Source: Desulfosporosinus youngiae DSM 17734 (GTDB taxonomy: Bacteria; Bacillota; Desulfitobacteriia; Desulfitobacteriales; Desulfitobacteriaceae). From it: a stretch of 64,000 nt of DNA. Shown one piece after another: positions 34,977-43,426 of this stretch. Position 1 is the first letter of the stretch. Each line of letters starts with the position of its first letter. The stretch is from NCBI RefSeq assembly GCF_000244895.1, contig NZ_CM001441.1, positions 1,942,226 through 2,006,225 of the forward strand, in the 5' to 3' direction. The translations under genes were made by a program, and so were the position numbers. A model generated the notes under the pieces. It worked only from the letters and a program-made list of their open reading frames with translations, had not been told where the DNA came from and did no database searches.

Positions 34977-35025
34977 CGATTTGCGGAAATCCCGGCAGGA
35001 ACTGTGGTTGGATGTTGAGAAAAAG
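34977..35025 (+). pseudogene. Short DUF3102 relic
   Basis: TTTGCGGAAATCCCGGCAGG and GATGTTGAGAAAAAGACC match the coiled-coil segment of the DUF3102 gene (compare 18525-18567). Only about 50 bases remain. Confidence 0.6.
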
Positions 35026-35041
35026 ACCCTTTATCGTGAAG

Positions 35042-35082
35042 AAAACTGCCGGCAGCTATGACCCTGCCGGCAGTTTCTTTTC
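35042..35082 (-). terminator. Terminator of the DUF1659-DUF2922 operon
   Basis: A 13-base perfect stem (AAACTGCCGGCAG and its complement), then T-rich bases on the minus-strand side. It lies just after the DUF2922 stop. Confidence 0.75.
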
Positions 35083-35093
35083 CCTTTGAACAG

Positions 35094-35333
35094 TTAAGCC
35101 TGGGGAGGGTCGTAAAGGTCATTCGTTGTCGTATCGATGACCTTTATATCCCGTATTCCCGTCAGGGCCCCACTGGGTGTTAAGAATATATCGCTGTCAA
35201 TAAGGGAATTCATAGCAGCCATAACCTCAGCCGGCTGCAGGTCCTCCTTTGGATTATCAATAGTAATGGCAAAGGTCTTGCCCCCTGCGGTACTAAAGGT
35301 TAATCTGACAACCTTGGTTGATGATAGGGCCAT
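35094..35333 (-). CDS. DUF2922 small protein
   Basis: A 79-residue protein. STKVVRLTFSTAGGKTFAIT, then IDNPKEDLQPAEVMAAMNSL and a C-terminal TTNDLYDPP are the family's hallmarks. DUF2922 genes are usually next to DUF1659 and YvrJ genes in Bacillales and Clostridia, as seen here. GGAGG lies before the start. Function unknown. Part of it recurs as a relic at about 13215-13280. Confidence 0.85.
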   Translation of the reverse strand: MALSSTKVVRLTFSTAGGKTFAITIDNPKEDLQPAEVMAAMNSLIDSDIFLTPSGALTGIRDIKVIDTTTNDLYDPPQA

Positions 35334-35374
35334 TTTGTCCCTACCTCCTCTTTCATAGATTTAGTTTCTGAGGT

Positions 35375-35599
35375 TTATTCCTCAGTGAGTTCAACAGTCT
35401 TCCGGTTGAGTACGTCCAGCACCGGATTCTGGGACAGGCCGAATAAAGTATAAGCCGCATCGTAAAGAGCCTGTTCCGAGGCGTCGAACCTCAGGTAATT
35501 CAGGCTTTTTTGTTTCTTGATTGGTGCGCCCAGAGCGGTGAGTCCGGCCTGGTAGACAACGACCAGGGCCGAATTCAAAGGAGTAGCTTGCACAGCCAT
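35375..35599 (-). CDS. DUF1659 small protein
   Basis: A 74-residue protein MAVQATPLNSALVVVYQAGL with later FDASEQALYDAAYTLFGLSQ. Start ATG 35599 follows a GGAGGAGAGGG site. The open frame extends 30 codons upstream, but these are not family-like. It forms an operon with DUF2922, separated by 41 bases. Function unknown. Confidence 0.85.
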   Translation of the reverse strand: MAVQATPLNSALVVVYQAGLTALGAPIKKQKSLNYLRFDASEQALYDAAYTLFGLSQNPVLDVLNRKTVELTEE

Positions 35600-35716
35600 T
35601 ACCCTCTCCTCCTTTCTCAGGATTGATAGGATGTTTGAAGTATGACCGTCTGTATAATGTATGAGTTGTCCTCTCAAAAGGTTACACAAGCTTCCTGCTT
35701 GTCATGACATAGATTA

Positions 35717-35764
35717 GGGCTTGTACCAAGAATCTTACGCGCGTAAGATTCTTGGTACAAGCCC
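35717..35764. repeat. Perfect 48-base palindrome, TACGCGCGTA family, copy 4
   Basis: Identical to copy 2 at 13302-13349. It lies in the divergent space between the DUF1659 gene (minus) and the DUF3102 gene (plus), an ideal place for an operator. There is no T-tract. Confidence 0.9.
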
Positions 35765-35841
35765 GGGAGAAGACGTTTCACCCTTGCCGGGATAATCCCA
35801 TATGATGTGGATAAATGAAGAGAAAGGATCCGTGAAATCAT

Positions 35842-36663
35842 ATGGGGGATATTATCCCGGAGCGTACGCCGTTTTTAATCGCGGCTGAAATTAATATCAT
35901 CAAACACCAGACCGAGAAAATGGTGCTTAACAACTTTATCGAAATCGGCCGGCGGCTGGCAGAAGCTAAGGGTCTGATCAAGTATGGGGAATGGGGCAAG
36001 TGGCTGAAAGAGGAAGTCGGCTTTTCCCAGAACCGGGCTGAAAAATTGATGCGCCTCTACGAGGAGTTTGGGAGAGAACAGTCCCCTTTAGGCGACGCCG
36101 GAGTCTTGGGCCGGGAACTGCCTAATTTGAGCTATACTCACGCCCTTATTCTTCTGGGGGTGCCGGAAGAGGACCGGGCGCAATTTATCCGTGACATAGA
36201 TATTGAAAGTATGACCACCCGTGAGCTGGAGCAGGCAGTTAATGAGATGAAACAGTTCCAAAAGGAAAAGGCAGGTCTCAAGGAAGCCCTGGCTGAGGAA
36301 AAGGAGAAAAACACCCGGCTGGCCCAGGAGCGGGACAACCTGAAAAAAGAAACCGGTGAATTGCGGAAGTCTAAGGAAGAGCTACAGCAGGATGTTGAGA
36401 AAAAGACCATGGAGAATAAGAAGCTGGTGGAAAATTCGAATTTAAAGAGCTACCAAAGGGTGAGCAATCAGCTGGCGGCTGCCCAGATCAAGCTGCTCAC
36501 GTCTAAAATCGCTTTTTGCTTCGAGAGCTTGGAGAAAGCGTTCAAGGAACTGAGTTATGAGATGGATTTGCTGGCAAAGGTTGATGCCCAGGTGCATGGG
36601 GAGTATGCGAAAATGCTGAATGGGTTTTTGATTAAGACCATGGAGGAGAGGATGGGGAAGTAG
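35842..36663 (+). CDS. DUF3102 coiled-coil protein
   Basis: A 273-residue protein. The first 110 residues are the DUF3102 domain: FIEIGRRLAEAKGLIKYGEW, then EVGFSQNRAEKLMRLYEEF. A long charged coiled coil follows (about 125-200) and then a helical tail ending TMEERMGK. DUF3102 proteins occur on Firmicute mobile DNA and resemble ParB/KorB-like DNA-binding helpers, though the function is not established. AAAGGA lies 13 bases before the ATG. Pieces of this gene recur at about 13427, 18516, 34977 and 48372. Confidence 0.8.
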   Translation: MGDIIPERTPFLIAAEINIIKHQTEKMVLNNFIEIGRRLAEAKGLIKYGEWGKWLKEEVGFSQNRAEKLMRLYEEFGREQSPLGDAGVLGRELPNLSYTHALILLGVPEEDRAQFIRDIDIESMTTRELEQAVNEMKQFQKEKAGLKEALAEEKEKNTRLAQERDNLKKETGELRKSKEELQQDVEKKTMENKKLVENSNLKSYQRVSNQLAAAQIKLLTSKIAFCFESLEKAFKELSYEMDLLAKVDAQVHGEYAKMLNGFLIKTMEERMGK

Positions 36664-36679
36664 AAGGGGGGGAGTTGTA

Positions 36680-36989
36680 AAGGTTTGACCGGCATGAATT
36701 GAGCGTGATCCTCTGCGGATGTCACAAATACTATACTGCAGGCTGACGTTGACTTAGATAGCCGTATTTGTCTGGCGGTTTCAAGACCGCTCAGCTTTTT
36801 CATGCTGTTATTAAGAAAGAGGAGGTCAAAAGCCAATCCCTGCTTTTCAATTTCTGCGAGAAGCTCCTCGCCGCTGCTGAATTCGTAGATATTAAATAAA
36901 ACATCCTTTTCTTCTTCGTATAGATGAATTAATGCTTCCAATAAGCGACGGGACAAAGGCCTGTCATCGCAAATGCCGATGGTAAACAA
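36680..36989 (-). pseudogene. AgrA/LytTR-type response regulator, truncated receiver
   Basis: The minus-strand frame begins MFTIGICDDRPLSRRLLEAL. The expected phosphoacceptor position is Asn (LLFLNNSMKKLSGLE instead of LLFLDxxM). The protein loses homology after EDHAQFMPVK and then only runs antisense through the DUF3102 gene. The LytTR DNA-binding domain is gone. Both lesions argue for a non-functional remnant. Confidence 0.7.
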
Positions 36990-37027
36990 AATATCTCCTC
37001 CAACATCAGGGGTTTTGAGTCATTTTA

Positions 37028-37065
37028 GGACAAATAGTCCAATATGTCAATAGGACTAAGCGTCC
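37028..37065 (+). promoter_or_regulatory. Twin operator GGAC-N5-GTCC upstream of the XRE gene
   Basis: Two short palindromes of the same form, GGACAAATAGTCC at 37028-37040 and GGACTAAGCGTCC at 37053-37065, are spaced 25 bases centre to centre in the divergent region between the regulator relic and the XRE gene. They are likely binding sites of the XRE protein. Confidence 0.6.
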
Positions 37066-37092
37066 TAAGATATACTTGCTTTGGTGATGATA

Positions 37093-37305
37093 ATGCGCTT
37101 AAAAATACGTGATGTTCGAGAAGATCATGATCTAACCCAGCAGCAAGTTGCACAATACCTGATGTGTGATCAATCTTTGTATTCTAAATATGAGCGAGGA
37201 GAGCGTGATGTTCCGCTGAATATCATGATTAAACTCGCCCAGTTTTATAAAACCAACATTGACTATTTGGTTGGGCTTACTGAAAATAAGAAACCTTATC
37301 GCTGA
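37093..37305 (+). CDS. XRE-family transcriptional regulator
   Basis: About 70 residues, essentially one Cro/C1 helix-turn-helix domain. LKIRDVREDHDLTQQQVAQY, SLYSKYERGERDVPL and FYKTNIDYLVGLTEN follow the standard five-helix order. ATG 37093 is used; a TTG and another ATG lie just upstream. The twin palindromes before the gene suggest autoregulation. The last 25 codons recur at 18836-18913. Confidence 0.85.
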   Translation: MRLKIRDVREDHDLTQQQVAQYLMCDQSLYSKYERGERDVPLNIMIKLAQFYKTNIDYLVGLTENKKPYR

Positions 37306-37715
37306 GTGTACGCCTTTGATGAGTATAGTAGAAATTCCAACCCTACTTATTATCTTCGTGAAGGAATATAATACAGTTTGTCAAGTCACAGCATAAAAGT
37401 GTGCTTTTGTTTAGATGATAAGGATATTATTTCCAACATGCATTGAAACGAGAACAAATGTTTGGTACAATGTGTATAATATTTAATTAAACCTATCGAA
37501 TTCGATAGGTTTAATTGTTGCTGGTGATGAGGATCTGAGTGGATAAACCAGGCTTGTGTCGGAGCGTAAAGTATGAGATTTCCTACGTTGAGGAAACTAA
37601 AAATATTAAAGCAAAAAAGGATTATTGTGGAGCCATAGAGAAATTCACCAAGATATAACAAGCATGAAAATGTATCCAATATCCCTGCCGCTATTAGAGA
37701 ACGGGGGAAGATAAC
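37306..37715 (+). other. Intergenic stretch with a 30-base perfect palindrome
   Basis: ATTAAACCTATCGAA and its exact complement form a loopless palindrome at 37486-37515. A TATAAT-like element lies just before it at 37475-37480. This may be an operator for the TcmP operon. No gene is supported. Confidence 0.5.
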
Positions 37716-38963
37716 ATGCCGAAGGATAACAAGGATTTCTTCAAAACAAAAAATCACTGGTCTGAAATTAAAGACCAGCTTCTTGGCTGTTATCTGACAC
37801 CGTATTTCCAGAAGGTGCTAAAGACAGGTCAGCCTATCTTCTATGTCGACTGCTTTGCCGGAAAAGGAAAATTCGAGGACGGCAACCCTGGTTCACCTAT
37901 TATTGCTTTGCAAGCGCGGGATGATTGCCTGAGCAGGACAAAGGTGCAAAGCGGCAAGATTGATACTTGCTTTATAGACCTCAACCACGCCCAAGAATTG
38001 AGAGCGAATATTGCCGGCTTTAACAATCGCTACGGGAATCCAAATATCGTTTCAGGGAAATACGAAGATAAGATTGAGGGACTTCTATCAAACAAGCGAG
38101 GGGTCAACGTATTCTTATACATAGACCCCTATGGGATTAAGGCATTGGACTCCGCTCTGTTTGATAAGTTCAAGATCCTCGGCCTTGGCACTTTAGAGAT
38201 GTTGATTAACTTCAACTCGTTTGGGTTCTTCCGCGATGCCTGCCGGGTAATGAGTGTTGACTATCAGAGCGATGAGGCTGTCCGCGATTTAGATGACCTT
38301 GTAGAATATGAGCCTACCCCTGTAAACGCATCAAAGCAATCTGAGGAATTGCTGACCAGTATTGCCGGCGGAGATTACTGGAGAGCCATCGTGCTGGATT
38401 ATCAGGCGGGAAAGATAAACGGATATCAAGCTGAAAGACGGCTATCGACTGAATACAAGCAGCGTTTGCGGCAGAGATATGGGTATGTTCTCGACATGCC
38501 AATTCGATTGAAAGCTGGTCAGCGTCCAAAGTATCGTATGATTCATGTTTGTGACCACGAGGATGGCTGCTTCCTTATGGCGCAGAATATGCAGAAGAGA
38601 AAAGACGAATTGTTCATCAATGTACAGCAGGATGGGCAATTGACGCTTTTTGATATCGACCCGACAGTATCGTCTACTGTGGAAAATGAACTCATGACAG
38701 TAGATCAAATCAAGGTAAAGTTAAAGGAACACCTGTCCCGGCTTCCAGGTGATATAGGTCTTACGAAACTTCTTTCCGCTTTTGTTAATGACTATGGCAT
38801 GTTGTGTGAGTTTAAAATGATATACACCATGCTGGAAGAATTAAAGGTAAGCCGAGATATTGACATTGTGAGAACTCCGGCTTTTACTGAGAGGGGAAGA
38901 CCGTCTGCGTTTTGGGAGGAAAGTAAAGACAAAAAAATTATTATAAGGAGGCGCAAACCATGA
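37716..38963 (+). CDS. tcmP: Three-Cys-motif partner protein TcmP
   Basis: A 415-residue protein. HWSEIKDQLLGCYLTPYFQK and FYVDCFAGKGKFEDGNPGSP are typical of TcmP, a family defined by co-occurrence with a small protein bearing a three-cysteine motif. The glycine-rich DCFAGKGKF strand suggests a Rossmann-like, perhaps methyltransferase-like, fold. The stop overlaps the ATG of the partner gene in ATGA. The GGGGGAAG site is well spaced. The biochemical role is unknown. The locus lies in a cluster of defence-like genes. Confidence 0.85.
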   Translation: MPKDNKDFFKTKNHWSEIKDQLLGCYLTPYFQKVLKTGQPIFYVDCFAGKGKFEDGNPGSPIIALQARDDCLSRTKVQSGKIDTCFIDLNHAQELRANIAGFNNRYGNPNIVSGKYEDKIEGLLSNKRGVNVFLYIDPYGIKALDSALFDKFKILGLGTLEMLINFNSFGFFRDACRVMSVDYQSDEAVRDLDDLVEYEPTPVNASKQSEELLTSIAGGDYWRAIVLDYQAGKINGYQAERRLSTEYKQRLRQRYGYVLDMPIRLKAGQRPKYRMIHVCDHEDGCFLMAQNMQKRKDELFINVQQDGQLTLFDIDPTVSSTVENELMTVDQIKVKLKEHLSRLPGDIGLTKLLSAFVNDYGMLCEFKMIYTMLEELKVSRDIDIVRTPAFTERGRPSAFWEESKDKKIIIRRRKP

Positions 38964-39733
38964 AAGTGGTAAAAGGATACATAGAACGCAAATCTATGCT
39001 CTACGTAACCGGCGTGGAATATGGAGACTACACCATGAACCACGTTCTTGGCTGCGCTCATGGCTGTAAGTATCCCTGCTATGCATTTTTACAAAAGAAA
39101 CGTTTCGGGCAGGTGGCTTCATACGAGGAATGGCTGGAGCCGTATCTGGTAAGTAATACGCTGGAAATCCTTGACCGGGAAATCCCGCGGCTGAAATCCA
39201 AAATCAAGTCCGTACAGCTTTGCTTCACCACTGATCCGTTCATGTACGGGTACGATGAGATAGAAAAGATGAGCCTTGATGCAATCAAGAGACTAAATGA
39301 AGCAGGCATTAAGTGTACCGTTCTTACAAAGGGACTATTACCCGCTGTCCTGGACGACTATTCCCAAGAGAACGAGTATGGTATCACATTTATTTCCCTT
39401 GACGAGACATACCGTGAACGGATCGAACCGGGAGCGGCTTCCTACCAGGATCGCCTTGCCGCTCTAAGAGCCCTGCATGACAAGGGTTGTAAAACCTGGG
39501 TCAGTGTTGAGCCGTACCCGACACCGAATCTGATGGAGCAGGATTTAAGCGGAATTTTAGAGGAGATTGCTTTCACCGATAAAATAATCTTCGGTCGCAC
39601 GAACTACAGTAAGGAAATCAGCGCATACACGGCACACCGTGCTTTCTACAATGAACAGGCTGAGAAAGTCATCGCTTTTTGTCAAGAACGCAATATTCAG
39701 TTCCATATTAAGGATGGAACGATCAGAAAGTAG
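38960..39733 (+). CDS. Radical-SAM-like protein with three-Cys motif (TcmP partner)
   Basis: A 257-residue protein with CAHGCKYPC at residues 32-40, a C-x3-C-x3-C cluster compatible with a radical-SAM 4Fe-4S site as in the SplB-like group. VQLCFTTDPFMYGYDE and CTVLTKG follow the TIM-barrel strands of such enzymes. It overlaps tcmP by 4 bases. Together the two are probably one functional unit. The reaction is not known. Confidence 0.8.
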   Translation: MKVVKGYIERKSMLYVTGVEYGDYTMNHVLGCAHGCKYPCYAFLQKKRFGQVASYEEWLEPYLVSNTLEILDREIPRLKSKIKSVQLCFTTDPFMYGYDEIEKMSLDAIKRLNEAGIKCTVLTKGLLPAVLDDYSQENEYGITFISLDETYRERIEPGAASYQDRLAALRALHDKGCKTWVSVEPYPTPNLMEQDLSGILEEIAFTDKIIFGRTNYSKEISAYTAHRAFYNEQAEKVIAFCQERNIQFHIKDGTIRK

Positions 39734-39824
39734 AAAGAAACAACGAGAAGTAATGGCAAGGAAAACCTGACTGACCTGCCAATGAAATCAACTAATATCC
39801 TGGTCAAGAAAAGGTGTGTTAAAT

Positions 39825-40835
39825 ATGGCAAGAGCAGATCTGCTCTATGAATTAATCAAATATGGTCTTAGCAACGACAACTTGAATTTTCGAAAAGTAG
39901 CGGAGACTATTTGTGCGGAAGAACGCGCAAAGCAACATGGAGTGTTGGCCAATAAGATTGAAGAGATACTTAAGACGTCAAATAGATCCTTGGCCCGGGA
40001 TAGTTCAGTTCCTTTCGTCAGAAATGGCAATGGGGGACAGAATCTTTTCATAGAGAAAATCCCTGAAAGAAAATTGGATCAATTGCTGCTCCCACAGTCA
40101 GTATTGGTCAGCTGCCGGGACTTAATCGAAGAGCAATCAAGAGCTGATTTGCTGCATTCGTATGGCTTAGAGCCCCGCAATAAAATTCTCCTGGTGGGGC
40201 CTCCCGGAAATGGGAAAACATCATTGGCTGAAGCATTGGCCGAAGAGCTGATGCTTCCTTTCCTGACGGTAAAGTATGAAAGCATTGTTGGCGCTTATCT
40301 CGGAGAGACGGCTTCACGGCTTGGGAAGCTGTTTGATTACGCTAAGACAAGACAATGCGTCTTGTTCTTTGATGAGTTTGAAACTCTCGGCAAAGAGCGT
40401 GGCGATACCCATGAAACCGGGGAAATAAAAAGGGTCGTTAGTTCTTTACTGCTGCAAATTGACGCTTTGCCAAGTTATGTCATCGTTATTGCGGCAACGA
40501 ATCACGATGCGCTGCTGGACAGAGCCGCTTGGAGGCGTTTTCAACTGCGCTTATCCCTGCCCAAGCCTTCCCGCCGGGAGCTGGAAATGTGGTTTGCCCA
40601 GTTTAAAAAACGTACCGGCTTTGATTTTGGCTTAGAACCTTCTACCTTAGCCAAAAAATTTCTGGGCAAAAGTTATGCTGAAGCTGAGGAATTCGCTTTA
40701 TCTGTTTACCGAAGGTATATTCTCAGAAGTCCGGATGGCAATGCCAAAGATATTACTCGGGCTGAACTAAAGCTTTATTTATCAGGACTCCAGGAAAATA
40801 GAGATAATAGCCAGGGAGGAGAAGGTGATGAATAA
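39825..40835 (+). CDS. AAA+ ATPase paired with a subtilase
   Basis: A 336-residue protein. The AAA+ core has Walker A VGPPGNGKTS, Walker B CVLFFDEFETLG and the sensor/arginine segment IAATNHDALLDRAAWRRF. The N-terminal 100 or so residues are helical and unrecognised. ATG 39825 follows AAAGG. The stop overlaps the start of the next gene in TAATG. In other bacteria such ATPases pair with S8 peptidases in genomic islands, probably as ATP-controlled proteolysis units. That role is an inference. Confidence 0.8.
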   Translation: MARADLLYELIKYGLSNDNLNFRKVAETICAEERAKQHGVLANKIEEILKTSNRSLARDSSVPFVRNGNGGQNLFIEKIPERKLDQLLLPQSVLVSCRDLIEEQSRADLLHSYGLEPRNKILLVGPPGNGKTSLAEALAEELMLPFLTVKYESIVGAYLGETASRLGKLFDYAKTRQCVLFFDEFETLGKERGDTHETGEIKRVVSSLLLQIDALPSYVIVIAATNHDALLDRAAWRRFQLRLSLPKPSRRELEMWFAQFKKRTGFDFGLEPSTLAKKFLGKSYAEAEEFALSVYRRYILRSPDGNAKDITRAELKLYLSGLQENRDNSQGGEGDE

Positions 40836-43424
40836 TGACCGGAAGACCGGAAAGACCGATTATTTTATTTGGAACACCCAACCCAGCCAATAGAAACAAC
40901 AAAGGTGGCGGTGCGCCTAAAATAAACTTTCCCTCACATTCCCAGACAGGTTGTCCGTCTTGAACCCAAACTGGCGGCTCTCCAAGATGCAATCGATCAT
41001 AATAGAATCCTGATTCAGCAGTCACCCACAGGAATTCAGCCGGAGAAGACCCTTGTCTTTGAAGTTTCCGGCGATTTAAAGTCTTTTTATACAGCCGTTA
41101 AAAATCTTGGTGATGATGTAGAGTGGATATTTGATTCGTCGGCGGATATAGCTGTTTCGGATGATTTTTTTGTCTATAAGGAAGATAAAAAGACAAAGAA
41201 GAGTTCCAGAGATGAAAGGAAAACCGCGTTTTCCGGCAAGGTATATTGTGTATTGGCCAATAACCGCGCCCTTGAGGAAATTTTATCATTATGGAAGCAA
41301 TTTGCCAGAAATCCCAATATGAGTTTCCCTAAAGGTAAAACTGGTTTTAAGGATGTTTTTAAGCAGCTGATCGATATCCACTTTTGGGGTTATAAAGAGC
41401 GTATCGAAGAAACCGGAATTTTAGAAGCCTGGCAAGATGATTTGCAGTTAGAGCCTGAATTAAGCACAGTAAAATGTGAAATTGAACTGTTTTACCGAAA
41501 ATCAAAGGAAATTCAGATACAACGCGAAGATAATTTAACGGCACTAATCCGTGAAGCAGGTGGCAGTATATTGGGGCGTAGTGTGATTGACAAGATTCAT
41601 TATCATGCACTATTGGCATCACTGCCGCGGCAAATCGTTGAAGACATTATTGCCAGGCGTGAGGTGGCGGTTGCTGCCGCCGAACAAATCATGTTTTTTC
41701 AGTCTGTCGGACAAAGTGTGATTATTTCAGACGATAATATTGGGGACAGTACTCTGCAGGTTAACATGCCTGTCACGATTAATGATGAACCGATTATTGC
41801 CTTATTTGACGGATTGCCTCAAGAAAACCATCCTTACCTGAACGGCTTATTGAACGTTGACGATCCTGACAATTTTGCTGTCCATTATACTGTACCGGCC
41901 CGAAAACACGGAACCTCTATGGCTTCTCTGATTGCCCATGGGGATCTGAATAATATAATGCATCAAGTCACCCATAAGATTTATGTTCGTCCCATTATGA
42001 AATCCGTTAATGTGGGTGGCAGAATTTGGGAAGAAATCCCCGGCGATATTTTAATCGTAGATAAAATTCATGAAGCCGTACGCAGGCTTTTTGAACCACT
42101 TGCAGGGCGTGTCGCTCCCAGCGTGAGGGTTATCAATCTTTCCATTGGTTTTCCGAGCAAAATATTTGACAGATTAATGAGCCCTTTAGCTCGTCTGCTG
42201 GACTGGTTAAGCTATCAATACAGAGTCCTGTTTATCGTCAGCGCAGGAAATCATTTAGAGGACATCGATGTTGCAATGTCCTTTGCTGATTTTTCCGGCC
42301 TTACAGAGGAAGAGCGGGATGTTGTTATCGTTCGGCATTTAAATGACAACGCTCGCATACGCCGCTTGCTGGCACCAGCAGAAAGCGTCAATGCTTTAAC
42401 TGTGGGAGCGGCCTTTTCTGATGAATCGTCTTTCACACCGCTTGCGCGGCAAGTTCTTCCTTGCTCAGCCGGGATGGTCAGTCCGATCAGCGCCCTAGGC
42501 CGTGGTTTGAATAATTCCATTAAGCCTGACATCATTTTTGATGGGGGCAGAAATACCTTGATGCAACATCCGCTAGACGGAACAAAACTGCCTTGGCGGG
42601 TCTCGTTAACGAGAGCGCCGGGCACTGTTTCGGCAGCTCCCTTTAATATAGCAGGAGGCTCTGAAAAAATTATGTATTCCTATGGGACAAGCAATGCTGC
42701 CGCACTGACCTCTCATGAATCATCCCGCTGTTACGATACATTAGTGGATGTTTTTGATGGAGCGGGCGAATCATTGCCTCATGATTATGCCGCATTGCTA
42801 ATCAATGCCATGTTGGTGCATGGAGCGGAGTGGGGGGAGTTATTCGAGAAATTCAATCCGGCTCTCGGCAACCCTCCCAGAGCTACGGATTATATGTACA
42901 GATTTTTTGGGTACGGAAAACCGAATATTGAAAAGGCAGTTGAGTGTGCCAGGAATCGTATCACTTTAATCGGCTATGGCGAATTAAAGGATGGGCAGGC
43001 TCACCTTTTCGATTTACCGCTGCCATTCGAAGAATTCAGCCGCGAAAAAATATTGCGCCGCTTGACGGCGACAATGGCGAGTTTTTGTCCAATCACGCCT
43101 GCGCGTCAATCCTATCGCTCCGCCCATTTGTGGTTTTCAATAGAAGGTGCAAAAAAGCACTTGATTGACAAACGCATAAATGCTGATTGGACAGCGGTAA
43201 GAAGAGGAAGTTTACAGCATGAGATTTTTGAAAATAATCAGATCGTTGTTTGGGGCGATGACGATGGAATTCAGCTTAAAGTGAATTGCGCCAATGTTGC
43301 TGATGATAATTTCGCAGGTTCTGTTCCCTATGGATTGATGGTTTCCTTTGAAATTGACAGTGCTGTTGATATTGATGTTTATACTCGGGTTGCGACAAGG
43401 ATTAGTCCAAAGATTACTCTATAA
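40835..43424 (+). pseudogene. S8 subtilisin-like peptidase with a one-base frameshift near its start
   Basis: ATG 40835 with AAGGTG opens MTGRPERPIILFGTPNPANR. After CCC at 40941-40943 this frame stops at TGA. The homologous frame continues through RLEPKLAALQDAI into the long frame that ends at 43424. Removing one base would restore a protein of about 862 residues. The catalytic triad is intact: Asp in IIALFDGLP, His in KHGTSMASL, Ser in YGTSNAAALTS, plus the oxyanion Asn in VSAGNH. The lesion could be a recent mutation, a sequencing slip, or expression from an internal start. Confidence 0.8.
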
Positions 43425-43426
43425 TT

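Noticed and set aside
37386-37757. Minus-strand 123-codon ORF before tcmP
   Set aside because: It is antisense to the tcmP promoter and start and has no homology that I recognise.
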